Positions 8,296-17,906 of a DNA stretch of 64,000 nucleotides are shown in pieces (the first letter of the stretch is position 1; each line of letters starts with the position of its first letter). A program made the translations under genes and the position numbers. Location of the stretch: positions 62,001 through 126,000 of the forward strand of contig NZ_WQRF01000006.1 of the NCBI RefSeq assembly GCF_009758415.1. The letters are read 5' to 3'. Source of the stretch: Devosia marina. Lineage in GTDB: Bacteria > Pseudomonadota > Alphaproteobacteria > Rhizobiales > Devosiaceae. The notes below the pieces were generated by a model that did not search any database, was not told the DNA's origin, and was given only the letters and a program-made list of their open reading frames with translations.

Positions 8296-8715
8296 CTAGA
8301 GGAAAACCGAATCGTCCAGTTCTTCGGCCGGCGGCAGCACGCGCTGCACCGCCAGGCCCAGTTGCTCGGTGGTAAAGGGCTTGGGCAGCACTTCGTTGAC
8401 CCCAAGCTCGCGCGCCCGAGCGATATTTTCCCGCGAGGGATAGGCCGTCATCAGGATCACCGGTGTGGTCCGCGGCGCGCCAAACCGCGCATCGCGCAAC
8501 ACCTGCATCACCCCGGCGCCATTGATGTCGGGCATATACCAGTCCATCAGCGCCAGGTGGAACGGCGCGCCCATCAGCTTGAGAATTGCCTCGGCGCCGT
8601 TCTCGGCCTCCTCGACATCGGCAATGCCCAGCTTGTTGAGGCCCACCGTGCAGATCGCGCGCGCATAGGTGTTGTCGTCCACCACCAGCGCCCGCAACCG
8701 TCCCGGTATGATCAT
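8296..8715 (-). CDS. Single-domain response regulator (CheY-like)
   Basis: 139-residue receiver with no output domain. All hallmark residues are there: acidic pair Asp13-Asp14 (VVDDNTYARA), phosphoacceptor Asp58 (ALMDWYMPDING), Thr90 (VILMTAY) and Lys112 (VLPKPF). It should take phosphate from a histidine kinase and act by protein-protein contact, like the CheY or DivK families; which one cannot be said. Translation starts at 8715 behind GGAGGGG; longer upstream in-frame sequence has no protein-like character. No chemotaxis genes adjoin it, though a chemoreceptor gene lies at 24304. The kinase-like protein at 2438-5194 lacks its phosphate donor and so is not an obvious partner donor. Confidence 0.9.
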   Translation of the reverse strand: MIIPGRLRALVVDDNTYARAICTVGLNKLGIADVEEAENGAEAILKLMGAPFHLALMDWYMPDINGAGVMQVLRDARFGAPRTTPVILMTAYPSRENIARARELGVNEVLPKPFTTEQLGLAVQRVLPPAEELDDSVFL

Positions 8716-8900
8716 GCCGCCCCTCCAACGTCGCACGCGCCCAACGCCCCGAAGGGCGCATGAACTCTGTGTGCCACACTGCCGATATGGCCCGCTGGAT
8801 AGCAGCCAGCGCGGCCCTGTCAATCCGGTCCAATACCGGGCCCGATCGGCATCGTGGCTTCCGGGCAACACTCATCACAGAGTGCGACAGACTGACACAT

Positions 8901-8937
8901 CTTGGCTTGCAGCTCACGAAGTCGTGAGTTACCCAAG
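8901..8937 (+). other. Leader hairpin upstream of a 21-codon frame
   Basis: Arms CTTGG (8901-8905) and CCAAG (8933-8937) enclose a perfect inner stem CTCACGA (8913-8919) / TCGTGAG (8922-8928) with a 2-nt loop. It lies 35 nt before the short frame at 8973. The 475-bp region 8716-9190 otherwise holds only that frame and a second hairpin at 9163. Confidence 0.45.
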
Positions 8938-8972
8938 TTCCGTCTGCAAAAGCCAACCGAGGGAGGCGTTTA

Positions 8973-9038
8973 ATGTTCAAAACTGTAACCCGCCACTCGG
9001 GGCCAAATTACCTTCATCACGGTCACGCCACCGCGTAA
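8973..9038 (+). CDS. Possible 21-residue small protein or leader peptide
   Basis: An ATG at 8973 is preceded by the strong site GGGAGG at good spacing and opens a 21-codon frame ending in TAA (MFKTVTRHSG ... HHGHATA). It contains four His residues near the end. Position, size and the structured hairpin before it suggest a translated leader of the DUF1127-like gene 150 nt further on, or an independent small protein. No family is recognised. A strong ribosome site by chance in GC-rich DNA cannot be excluded. Confidence 0.4.
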   Translation: MFKTVTRHSGPNYLHHGHATA

Positions 9039-9162
9039 CCCTCTGACGGTACCCTCGGCCGCCTCGCGGCTCGCGGACACCCCCAACTCTCCACCCTGAA
9101 TCGCTGAACCGGGTCGTTCCACGCCCCGATTCCGCTGTTCTCCCATCTTTTCACATTAGAGG

Positions 9163-9182
9163 CCGGCAGGGTGACCTGCCGG
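9163..9182 (+). promoter_or_regulatory. Hairpin just before the DUF1127-like gene start
   Basis: Perfect 8-bp stem CCGGCAGG (9163-9170) / CCTGCCGG (9175-9182) with loop GTGA, ending 8 nt before the ATG at 9191. No other Shine-Dalgarno-like sequence lies between it and the start, so its purine-rich part may be the ribosome site, held in the stem. This suggests translational control; not proven. Confidence 0.45.
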
Positions 9183-9190
9183 AACAACCA

Positions 9191-9457
9191 ATGACTTCGA
9201 ACGTGCTCAATGAGCGCAGCGTGGTGCTGCGTCTCGAATTCTCCATCGCCGATGCTGTCCAGCAGCGCGGTCTGGTCCCCGTCGTCGGGGCAGCCATTCG
9301 CGCCTGGTGGGCCCAGCGTCCGGTCCGCTATCCTCAGGTTCCCGGCTATCTGCGCGAAGATGTCGGCCTGCCGCCCGAGGATGAATACCGCAACCTGTTT
9401 ACCGTGCCCGCCCAGCTCTGGCAGTTCCGCCCGCCGGATCAGGACATCTCAAGATGA
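9191..9457 (+). CDS. DUF1127-like small protein
   Basis: 88 residues. The C-terminal half reads YLREDVGLPPEDEYRNLF, which resembles the DUF1127 (YjiS-like) signature in which an Arg-rich helix is followed by a 'DIGL' turn; here it is DVGL. The centre carries RAWWAQRPVRYP. Proteins of this family in alphaproteobacteria are small, basic, often stress-induced, and some affect RNA metabolism. A hairpin sits right at the start codon, and a strong intrinsic terminator begins 4 bp after the stop codon, so the gene is a single-gene transcript. The family assignment rests on a short motif. Confidence 0.7.
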   Translation: MTSNVLNERSVVLRLEFSIADAVQQRGLVPVVGAAIRAWWAQRPVRYPQVPGYLREDVGLPPEDEYRNLFTVPAQLWQFRPPDQDISR

Positions 9458-9460
9458 GAG

Positions 9461-9493
9461 AAGGACAGCCGGGGTTCGCCCCGGCTGTCCTTT
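9461..9493 (+). terminator. Intrinsic terminator of the DUF1127-like gene
   Basis: Perfect 14-bp stem AAGGACAGCCGGGG / CCCCGGCTGTCCTT with a TTCG tetraloop, followed by a short T tract. It starts 4 bp after the stop codon. Confidence 0.85.
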
Positions 9494-9551
9494 CGGCTCG
9501 AATGGCCTCGCGAACTTATCCACGGTGCCGAAAACCGCCTCACACTGCACC

Positions 9552-9759
9552 CATCACTCCCGCGCGGACGGACTGCAGCGAACTTTGCGGGGGGAGCCGG
9601 TTGGGTGCTGGGTCGCTCCAGTGCCTGCCTGCTCGTTGGGCCACCTTGCGACGAGCGATCAATAGGGGCCACGACAGCAGGAGAAACCCGGCGTTCCGAG
9701 GCGGCGACGTCTCTATTACTTAGTTTTACTGAGACGCACGCGCCTCGGAACACGTCCAC
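9552..9759 (+). repeat. 208-bp hairpin element, copy 1
   Basis: This segment recurs at 15320-15528 in inverted orientation with about nine differences in 208 positions. Its right part (9693-9751) folds into a long hairpin: outer arms GTTCCGAGGCG and CGCCTCGGAAC, inner arms CGTCTC and GAGACG, loop around TTACTTAGTTTTACT. In copy 2 an outer T-A pair is replaced by C-G, so pairing is kept. The left part has no long open structure that I recognise. Together with the terminator it fills the 404 bp between the DUF1127-like gene and hisS. It resembles neither an insertion sequence nor a known RNA gene; a small non-autonomous element or structured RNA fits best. Confidence 0.85.
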
Positions 9760-9861
9760 CTGGCCCAACCCGACGGCTTTTGCCGCTCGGGCCATTGGCG
9801 CAACCATTGTCTCACTGGCTTTGATCGTCTAAGCAAACGACCGACTTTCCAGGGCGAAGAA

Positions 9862-11280
9862 ATGACCGAAAAGACCAAGCTCATCACGCCCCGCCTGCCG
9901 CGCGGGTTCGAAGATCGCACGCCGGGCGAAATCGCCGCCGTCGGCGCCATGATCGACAAGATCAAGGCCGTCTACGAGCGTTATGGCTTCGACCCCGTCG
10001 AAACCCCTCTGTTTGAATATACCGAGACGCTGGGAAAATTCCTGCCTGATACCGACCGGCCCAACGCCGGCGTCTTCTCCCTGCAGGACGACGACGAGCA
10101 GTGGATGAGCCTGCGCTACGACCTCACCGCGCCGCTCGCCCGCTTCTTCGCCGAAAATTTCGAAACCCTGCCCAAGCCCTACCGCTCCTATCGGCAGGGC
10201 TATGTCTTCCGCAACGAAAAGCCCGGCCCCGGCCGCTTCCGCCAGTTCATGCAGTTCGACGCCGACACCGTCGGCGCCCCCGGCCCGGAAGCCGACGCCG
10301 AAATGTGCATGATGATGGCCGACGTGATGGACGCGCTGGGTCTTGCGGGGAAGTACGTCGTCCGGGTGAACAACCGCAAGGTGCTGGATGGTGTGCTCGA
10401 GGCCGCCGGTGTCGCCAGCGATGAGCAGAAGCTGACCGTGTTGCGCGCCGTCGACAAGCTGGACAAGTTTGGCTCCGAAGGCGTGAAACTCCTGCTCGGC
10501 GCCGGCCGCAAGGATGAGAGCGGCGACTTTACCAAGGGCGCAGGCCTTTCAGACACTCAGGCCGCTGTTGTGCTCGACTATGTTGGCGGCAAGCCGCCGG
10601 CCGACAATGAGGGAGTCGCTGAGCTCGCCGCGATGCAAGCCCTGTTTGACGCCGCCGGCTATGGTCCCGACCGCATCAAGATCGACCCCTCCGTCGTCCG
10701 CGGCCTCGAATACTACACCGGCCCGGTTTTCGAGATCGAACTGACCTTCAAGGTGCAGAACGAAAAGGGCCAGGACGTTGTCTTTGGCTCGGTCGGCGGC
10801 GGTGGCCGTTATGATGGCCTGGTCTCCCGCTTCCGACGCGAACCCGTGCCCGCCACCGGCTTTTCCATCGGCGTCTCGCGCCTCGCCAATGCATTGAAGC
10901 TCACCGGCAATCTCGGCGCCACCGAACCGGCGGGCCCGGTCGTCGTCCTCGTCATGGACAAGGCCGAGACCGCCCGCTACCAGGCCATGGTCTCCGAACT
11001 CCGCCAGGCAGGTATCCGCGCCGAAATGTTCCTGGGGCAGACCAAGAATTTCGGCAAGCAGGTCGCTTATGCCGACAAGCGCAATTCTCCCGCCGTCATC
11101 ATCGAAGGGTCTCAGGAGCGCGAACAGGGCATCTTGCAGGTGAAAGACCTGATCGCCGGCAAACAGGCCGCCCAGGCCATCACCGACAATGCCGAATGGA
11201 AAGCCGCCCGCCCCGGCCAGTTCGAGATCAAGCGCGAAGATCTGGTCTCCGCGGTCCAGAAACTGCTGAGCGAGCAATGA
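9862..11280 (+). CDS. hisS: Histidyl-tRNA synthetase
   Basis: Class II synthetase charging tRNA-His, cytoplasmic, 472 residues. Visible parts: the N-terminal helix with [10 protein letters not shown] (LPRG...D at residues 12-17), motif 2 around residues 110-133 ([20 protein letters not shown]), the histidine-binding stretch [16 protein letters not shown], motif 3 ([13 protein letters not shown]) and a C-terminal anticodon-binding domain (VVLVMDKAE to the end). Its tRNA partner at 5515 lacks G-1 and has A73, so this should be the alphaproteobacterial type of HisRS adapted to that tRNA. The stop codon overlaps the hisZ start (ATGA at 11277-11280), implying coupled translation with the histidine biosynthesis genes that follow. 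Confidence 0.97.
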   Translation: MTEKTKLITPRLPRGFEDRTPGEIAAVGAMIDKIKAVYERYGFDPVETPLFEYTETLGKFLPDTDRPNAGVFSLQDDDEQWMSLRYDLTAPLARFFAENFETLPKPYRSYRQGYVFRNEKPGPGRFRQFMQFDADTVGAPGPEADAEMCMMMADVMDALGLAGKYVVRVNNRKVLDGVLEAAGVASDEQKLTVLRAVDKLDKFGSEGVKLLLGAGRKDESGDFTKGAGLSDTQAAVVLDYVGGKPPADNEGVAELAAMQALFDAAGYGPDRIKIDPSVVRGLEYYTGPVFEIELTFKVQNEKGQDVVFGSVGGGGRYDGLVSRFRREPVPATGFSIGVSRLANALKLTGNLGATEPAGPVVVLVMDKAETARYQAMVSELRQAGIRAEMFLGQTKNFGKQVAYADKRNSPAVIIEGSQEREQGILQVKDLIAGKQAAQAITDNAEWKAARPGQFEIKREDLVSAVQKLLSEQ

Positions 11281-12341
11281 CCAACGCCGCTTATCGCCGC
11301 AGCCAGCTCGAATCCCTCGTCGAGGCCCAGGGTGGGTGCCGCGCCATCCCGCCGCTGTTGCTCAGCGCCGATCCCTATTTCGATCTTGCCGGCGAGGAAT
11401 TCGGCCGCCGCCTGCTGCTGACCACGGATGTCACCGGCGCCGAATACTGCCTCCGCCCCGATTTCACCCTGCCCATCGTGGCCGATTACATCGCCAATGG
11501 GGCAGGGGAGCCGGCCGCCTTTTCCTATCTCGGTCCGATCTTTCGCCAGCGCGAAACCGGCCCTGCCGAGTTCGATCAGGCAGGCATCGAGCTCCTGGCT
11601 CAGCCTGATGGCGACATAGCTCTCGACCAGGTGCTCACCTTCGCCCGCGCCGCGCTTTCGCTCTATGGCATCACTCCCAATGTGCGACTGGGCGGCGTTG
11701 GCCTGTTCGAGGCCCTGCTGGCACAGGCCGACATGCCTGACGCCTGGCGCCCGCGCATCCGCCACCGCTTCGGCCATACTGAAGCCATGGACCGCTTGCT
11801 GTCCCGGCTCGAACAGGCCCCCGATCTGCCCCGCACCGAACAGCCCACCCGCGACGAACTGGTAGAGGATGTAACCGCTCGCATGGTCTCGGCTGGCCTC
11901 AGCCTTTCCGATGGCCGCTCGCCCGAGGAGATCGCTGACCGCTATCTCGAACAGCAGGCGCTCGACGCGGCCCATGTTCCGGCCGCCACGTTGAAACTGC
12001 TGCGCGACTTTCTCGCCATCAAGGGCGACGCCCTCTCGGCCCTGCGCCAGATCGAGACACTGGCCGAACAGCACCGCCTGTTCCTCGGACCACCCATCAA
12101 GGCGATCCGGCGTCATCTCGATGATCTGGGCGAAGCGCGCGTCACCTTTGATGCCAGCTTCTCGCCGCGTCTCGACTATTACACCGGCATCGTCTTTGAA
12201 ATGCGGGGGCAGGGGGGCACCGTCCTGGTCTCGGGCGGTCAGTATGACCGTCTCCTCGAACGCCTCGGCGCCACCGCCCCAATCGCTGCCTCTGGCTGCG
12301 CCCTCTGGGTCGATCGGATGGAAGCGGAGTGGCCCAAATGA
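11277..12341 (+). CDS. hisZ: ATP phosphoribosyltransferase regulatory subunit
   Basis: 354-residue HisRS-like protein that lost aminoacylation function and serves as regulatory partner of the short HisG, conferring histidine feedback control. It keeps the class II fold ([60 protein letters not shown]) but lacks the C-terminal anticodon-binding domain of HisS. Translation starts at the ATG overlapping the hisS stop; its own stop overlaps hisG. The hisS-hisZ-hisG order places enzyme, paralogue and catalytic subunit in one transcript. Some in-frame sequence upstream of 11277 exists but belongs to hisS. Confidence 0.96.
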   Translation: MTNAAYRRSQLESLVEAQGGCRAIPPLLLSADPYFDLAGEEFGRRLLLTTDVTGAEYCLRPDFTLPIVADYIANGAGEPAAFSYLGPIFRQRETGPAEFDQAGIELLAQPDGDIALDQVLTFARAALSLYGITPNVRLGGVGLFEALLAQADMPDAWRPRIRHRFGHTEAMDRLLSRLEQAPDLPRTEQPTRDELVEDVTARMVSAGLSLSDGRSPEEIADRYLEQQALDAAHVPAATLKLLRDFLAIKGDALSALRQIETLAEQHRLFLGPPIKAIRRHLDDLGEARVTFDASFSPRLDYYTGIVFEMRGQGGTVLVSGGQYDRLLERLGATAPIAASGCALWVDRMEAEWPK

Positions 12342-13030
12342 CCATCACCCTCGCCGTCCCCTCTAAGGGCCGCCTCGAAGAACTCACCCGCGACTGGTTT
12401 GCCCGGCGTGGCCTAACCATCACCCGTCCCGGTGGCGCCCGCTCCTATCTCGGCGCCATCGAAGGCCTGCCCGAGGTCACGGTGCGCTTCTTCCCGGCCT
12501 CGGAGATTGCTCGCGAACTCATTCGCGGCAATATCGATCTCGGTGTTACCGGCCGTGACCTGATCCACGAGACCAGCGAGGCCGGCCCCGAGGCGGTCGA
12601 ATTCGCGCGCGATCTCGAGTTTGGCCATGCCGATGTGGTCATCGCGGTGCCCGAAGCCTGGATCGACGTCACCCATATGCACGATCTGGCCGATGTCGCC
12701 TCCGATTTCCGCTCCCGTCACGGGCGCTGGCTGCGCATCGCCACCAAATACATCACCATCACCCGCCAGCACTTTGCCAAGGCCGGGATTGCCGAATATC
12801 GCATTGTTGAAAGCCTCGGTGCCACTGAAGCCGCGCCCGCCTCGGGTGTCGCCGATATCGTGGTGGATATCACCTCCACCGGCTCGACCCTGGCTGCCAA
12901 TGGCCTGCGCGTGCTCGAAGATGGTGTGATGCTCAAAAGCGAGGCCAACCTGATTGTTTCGCGCACTGCCGAGTGGACCGAACAGCGCCGGGAAACCCTG
13001 AACACGCTTCTCGGACAATTGCAGGGCTGA
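12338..13030 (+). CDS. hisG: ATP phosphoribosyltransferase catalytic subunit, short form
   Basis: First enzyme of histidine biosynthesis, joining ATP and PRPP. 230 residues, the short form (HisGs) that has no C-terminal ACT-like domain and needs HisZ, encoded just upstream. Seen are the N-terminal AVPSKGRL, the GVTGRDLI turn and the PRPP-binding loop in DIVVDITSTGSTLAANGL near residue 175. The chosen ATG at 12338 overlaps the hisZ stop as ATGA; an in-frame ATG at 12329 would add three residues. Last biosynthetic gene of this small operon. Confidence 0.96.
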   Translation: MTITLAVPSKGRLEELTRDWFARRGLTITRPGGARSYLGAIEGLPEVTVRFFPASEIARELIRGNIDLGVTGRDLIHETSEAGPEAVEFARDLEFGHADVVIAVPEAWIDVTHMHDLADVASDFRSRHGRWLRIATKYITITRQHFAKAGIAEYRIVESLGATEAAPASGVADIVVDITSTGSTLAANGLRVLEDGVMLKSEANLIVSRTAEWTEQRRETLNTLLGQLQG

Positions 13031-13033
13031 GCG

Positions 13034-13192
13034 ATGGAACTGGCCTTTGTCATGCTCCTGGTTGTCTGCGGCGTCGGCATGATCGTCTATGCCGGTCTGG
13101 CGCAGCGGCCGACAGCCGAAAACCAGGACGCCGCACAGCCCAACGATGCTGCAGATGATGCGGACAGCGGCAGCGCGGGAGACGGCGACTGA
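13034..13192 (+). CDS. Small membrane protein, 52 residues
   Basis: Starts 3 bp after the hisG stop. One hydrophobic helix (ELAFVMLLVVCGVGMIVYAGLA reduced: residues 2-23) is followed by an acidic tail rich in Asp, Ala and Gln (residues 25-52, ending GSAGDGD). Composition and tight spacing argue for a real gene translated with hisG. No family recognised; probably a single-pass inner-membrane protein with the acidic tail on one side. Confidence 0.6.
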   Translation: MELAFVMLLVVCGVGMIVYAGLAQRPTAENQDAAQPNDAADDADSGSAGDGD

Positions 13193-13255
13193 AATGCGAT
13201 TGCCGCCGCAGCCCAAATCACGGCACAACGTCATAGGGGTCCGGCGGGGGGCGCG

Positions 13256-14467
13256 GTGGCCGACGCACTTGAACTGACTATCCTGATGCCCTGCCTCAAC
13301 GAGGCAGAGACGCTGGCCACCTGCATCGAAAAGGCCAGGGATTACCTTGCACGCTCCGGCGTCGCCGGCGAAGTGCTGATTGCTGACAATGGCTCGACCG
13401 ACGGCTCCCAGGCCATTGCCGAAGCCAGCGGCGCCCGTCTGGTCAATGCCGAGCAGCGCGGCTACGGCGCGGCCCTTGCCTCTGGCATTGCTGCTGCACG
13501 GGGCAAATTCGTCATCATGGGTGACGCCGACGACAGCTACGACTTTGCCAATCTCGATGCATTTGTGAGCGAGCTGCGCACTGGTGCCGATCTGGTCATG
13601 GGCAATCGCTTTGCCGGCGGCATCGCTCCCGGCGCCATGCCCTGGCACCACCGCTATATCGGTAATCCCTTGCTCAGCTTTGTGGGGCGCCTGTTCTTCA
13701 AGACCCCGGTACACGATTTCCATTGCGGCTTGCGCGGTTTTTCCCGCGACGCCATTGCCGGTCTGAACCTGCGCACCACCGGCATGGAATTCGCCTCTGA
13801 AATGGTGGTCAAGGCGACCCTGTCCCACCTGGATATCCGCGAAGTTCCCACTGCGCTCCGGCCCGATGGCCGCTCCCGCCAGCCGCATCTGCGCGCGTTC
13901 CGCGATGGCTGGCGCCATCTGCGTTTCCTGCTGCTGTTTTCGCCGCGCTGGCTGTTTCTCTATCCCGGCCTGTTCCTGCTGATCGTCGGGCTGGTCTTTG
14001 GCTCCTTGCTCGCCGGCGGTCCCTTGCGGATCGGTACGGTCACCCTGAGCGTGCACAGCCTCCTGGTGGCGGCGCTCTGCGTCATCATGGGCACCCAATC
14101 TATCGCTTTTGCCATCATTGGCCGTCGCTTTGCCTCACGCTACGGCTTTATTCCTCGCTCGGGCGTCTATGACCGCGTCCTCGAAAGCCTGACCCTCGAG
14201 CGCTTGCTGCTGCTGGCCATCCTGCTGATGGCTGGCGGGCTCGCAGCCATGGGCTGGGGCACCTGGGAATGGGCCAAGCGCGATTTCGGTCCATTGAGCT
14301 CCACTGCAACCCTCCGGGCCCTCATCCTGGCCATGACCGCATTGGTCACCGGCTTCCAATTGATGATGAGCGCCTTCATGTCCTCCATGATCAACATTCC
14401 CATCTACGAGCGCCGCCTGGCCGATCAAGTCATTCCTGACGATCAATTCCGCCGCCGCACCGACTAG
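13256..14467 (+). CDS. Family 2 glycosyltransferase with membrane domain (dolichol-phosphate-mannose synthase-like)
   Basis: 403 residues. GT-A domain: LTILMPCLNEAETL at the N-terminus, IADNGSTDGSQAI, and the metal-binding GDADDSYDF near residue 88; HDFHCGLRGFSRDAI near 165 is typical of the polyprenyl-phosphate hexosyltransferase subgroup. The C-terminal 170 residues hold four or five membrane helices (LFLYPGLFLLIVGLVFGSLL and later). It probably transfers a sugar to a lipid carrier at the inner membrane for an envelope glycan. Start is GTG at 13256 behind a GGGGGG run. It follows the small membrane gene by 63 bp and precedes the TSUP permease by 14 bp. Confidence 0.88.
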   Translation: MADALELTILMPCLNEAETLATCIEKARDYLARSGVAGEVLIADNGSTDGSQAIAEASGARLVNAEQRGYGAALASGIAAARGKFVIMGDADDSYDFANLDAFVSELRTGADLVMGNRFAGGIAPGAMPWHHRYIGNPLLSFVGRLFFKTPVHDFHCGLRGFSRDAIAGLNLRTTGMEFASEMVVKATLSHLDIREVPTALRPDGRSRQPHLRAFRDGWRHLRFLLLFSPRWLFLYPGLFLLIVGLVFGSLLAGGPLRIGTVTLSVHSLLVAALCVIMGTQSIAFAIIGRRFASRYGFIPRSGVYDRVLESLTLERLLLLAILLMAGGLAAMGWGTWEWAKRDFGPLSSTATLRALILAMTALVTGFQLMMSAFMSSMINIPIYERRLADQVIPDDQFRRRTD

Positions 14468-14481
14468 GTTTGATCCTCCAA

Positions 14482-15231
14482 ATGCTTGATCCACTTATCC
14501 TTCTGGCCCTTATGGGCGTCGGCCTGCTCGCCGGTTTCGTCGATGCCATCGCCGGGGGCGGCGGCATGCTGACCGTGCCGGCGCTGCTCTCTGCCGGCCT
14601 GCCGCCCGTTGCCGCACTGGCGACCAACAAGATGCAGTCGGTGGTCGGCACCGCTATGGCGGTCCTGACCTATTGGCGACGCGGCTTTGTGGATTTTCGC
14701 AATCTGGTACCGGCGGTTGCCCTGACTTTCGCCGGCAGTTTTCTCGGCGCCCTTACGGTGAGCCAGCTCGATACCGGGCTGCTCGACATCGCCGTGCCCG
14801 TAGCTTTGATCGCGATTGCCCTCTACTTCCTGTTCGCGCCAAAACTGTCTGACGCAGACAAGGCGGCACGACTACCTTTTGGACCTTTCGTGCCCATTCT
14901 GGGCTTCGCCATCGGCTTCTACGACGGCGTCTTCGGCCCCGGCACCGGGTCCTTTTTCACCATTGGCTTTGTGCTGCTATTCGGTCTGGGCCTCACCCGC
15001 GCCACCGGCAATACCAAAGCGCTGAACTTCATCTCGAACCTGGCCGCGCTGGCCATCTTCATCCCGCAGGGCCATGTCGTCTGGCCGGTCGTGCTGGTCA
15101 TGGCCATCGGCCAGATCGTCGGCGGCTATATCGGCGCCCGCACCGGCATTCGCTATGGCGCCAGGGTCATCCGGCCGCTGGTCGTGGTGGTGTCCATCGC
15201 CATGGCCATCAAGTTGTTGTTCTTTCCGTGA
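14482..15231 (+). CDS. TSUP/TauE-SafE family permease
   Basis: 249-residue inner-membrane protein with about eight helices. It carries the two family repeats: LAGFVDAIAGGGGMLTVPAL near residue 20 and IGFYDGVFGPGTGSFFTIGF near residue 145; the paired G/P-rich loops are diagnostic. Members move anions such as sulfite or organosulfonates out of or into the cell; the substrate here is unknown. The ATG at 14482 lies 15 bp after the glycosyltransferase stop; a TTG at 14470 is an alternative. Downstream is the inverted copy of the 208-bp element. Confidence 0.9.
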   Translation: MLDPLILLALMGVGLLAGFVDAIAGGGGMLTVPALLSAGLPPVAALATNKMQSVVGTAMAVLTYWRRGFVDFRNLVPAVALTFAGSFLGALTVSQLDTGLLDIAVPVALIAIALYFLFAPKLSDADKAARLPFGPFVPILGFAIGFYDGVFGPGTGSFFTIGFVLLFGLGLTRATGNTKALNFISNLAALAIFIPQGHVVWPVVLVMAIGQIVGGYIGARTGIRYGARVIRPLVVVVSIAMAIKLLFFP

Positions 15232-15319
15232 GACGGCGATTGCCAGATCGCTGGGGTGTGGGAAATCATAGTGCAAGACAAGACCCCGATCGGCCCGCAG
15301 GCCATCGGCTTCGCTTGGA

Positions 15320-15528
15320 GTGGACGTATCCCGAGGCGCGTGCGTCTCAGTAAAACTAAGTAAATAGAGACGTCGCCGCCTCGGGACGCCGGGTTTCTCC
15401 TGCTGTCGCGGCCCCTATTGATCGCTCGTCGCAAGGTGGCCCGACCAGCAGGCAGGCCCTGGAGCGACCCAGAACCCAACCGGCTCCCCCCGCAAAGTTC
15501 GCTGCAGTCCGTCCGCGCGGGAGTGATG
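15320..15528 (-). repeat. 208-bp hairpin element, copy 2 (inverted)
   Basis: Reverse-complement copy of 9552-9759, about 96% identical by eye. The hairpin arms are ATCCCGAGGCG (15328-15338) and CGCCTCGGGAC (15377-15387). Compared with copy 1, one arm has T to C and the other the matching A to G; the single-base indel falls in the loop, and one terminal G-C becomes a G-U type pair. There is no shared flanking duplication. The 484 bp from 15232 to 15715 hold this element and the groEL terminator; the rest shows nothing. Confidence 0.85.
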
Positions 15529-15628
15529 CGAGCATTATGCATCGGCGACAGGCCGCGGGGATAAGTGGTCTTGAGCCGCGTACCAGGCCTTCAGAAACGT
15601 TGGCCGGCGCGGCAGTATCCGGAAGACG

Positions 15629-15658
15629 AAAAAGCCCCGGTGTTTCCACCGGGGCTTT
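15629..15658 (-). terminator. Intrinsic terminator of groESL
   Basis: On the minus strand: AAAGCCCCGGTG, loop GAAA, CACCGGGGCTTTTT. A strong GC stem followed by five T, 58 bp downstream of the groEL stop. Confidence 0.9.
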
Positions 15659-15715
15659 CCACGAAGTTCGTGACTGGGAAGAGACGAACCTCGAAGCTTG
15701 TCGGGGTCGGCTGGA

Positions 15716-17359
<1,644 letters not shown>

Positions 17360-17418
17360 TTATGGCTCCTTGAGAATATCTGTTGAGTGGGAACGACAAA
17401 AAGACGAGAGAAGCCGGA

Positions 17419-17709
17419 TCAGGCTTCGATCACGCCCATGATGTCGCTTTCCTTCATGATGATCAGGTCTTCGCCGTTGAGCTTGACCTCGGTACCGCTC
17501 CACTTGCCGAACAGCACACGATCACCGGCCTTGACGTCGAGGGCGACAACCTTGCCGCTCTCGTCGCGGGCGCCGGGGCCCACGGATACGATCACGCCCT
17601 CAGAGGGCTTTTCCTTGGCGGTGTCGGGGATGATGATCCCGCCTTTGGTCTTTTCTTCACTGTCGACGCGACGGACGACCACGCGGTCATGCAGGGGACG
17701 GAAGCCCAT
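17419..17709 (-). CDS. groES: Co-chaperonin GroES
   Basis: 96-residue co-chaperonin that caps the GroEL ring. Starts [16 protein letters not shown], contains the mobile loop [21 protein letters not shown] and ends in [16 protein letters not shown], all canonical. First gene of the operon, start behind AAGAGGAACAAAAC. Transcription comes from the CIRCE-bearing promoter about 85 bp upstream. Confidence 0.98.
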   Translation of the reverse strand: MGFRPLHDRVVVRRVDSEEKTKGGIIIPDTAKEKPSEGVIVSVGPGARDESGKVVALDVKAGDRVLFGKWSGTEVKLNGEDLIIMKESDIMGVIEA

Positions 17710-17754
17710 GTTTTGTTCCTCTTGGCATCATTTCTGAATGCAATTTCGGACCTG

Positions 17755-17781
17755 TTAGCACTCGCATTGAGTGAGTGCTAA
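17755..17781. promoter_or_regulatory. CIRCE operator (HrcA site)
   Basis: Perfect match to TTAGCACTC-N9-GAGTGCTAA. It lies between the promoter and groES, so HrcA bound here would block transcription until heat shock. Confidence 0.97.
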
Positions 17782-17794
17782 CAGGCTGACGGGG

Positions 17795-17823
17795 ATATAG
17801 GGATCGAGCCGGTCCAGAGTCAA
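17795..17823 (-). promoter_or_regulatory. groESL promoter
   Basis: On the minus strand TTGACT (17818-17823) and CTATAT (17795-17800) are 17 bp apart and directly upstream of CIRCE. The wider match CTTGAC ... CCTATAT also fits the alphaproteobacterial RpoH pattern, so both housekeeping and heat-shock sigma factors could use it. Confidence 0.75.
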
Positions 17824-17906
17824 GGCGCGTGAACCGAAGTTTTCACTCATGCGTTAGCAAGCCAGCACGACAAATCCGAGACATCGTCCAGTACAAGGTG
17901 ATTCAC

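Noticed and set aside
8716..8980. N-terminal extension of the response regulator
   Set aside because: The in-frame upstream sequence has no domain character, and GGAGGGG directly precedes the ATG at 8715.
9552..9759. RNase P RNA, tmRNA, SRP RNA or 6S RNA
   Set aside because: None of the conserved cores of those RNAs was recognised, and two close copies would be unusual for them.
12413..14098. Long minus-strand frame across hisG and the glycosyltransferase
   Set aside because: Runs antisense through two well-supported genes and has no recognisable domain or ribosome site.
9552..15528. Composite transposon bounded by the inverted 208-bp copies
   Set aside because: No transposase or integrase, cargo is core histidine and membrane genes, no target-site duplication.
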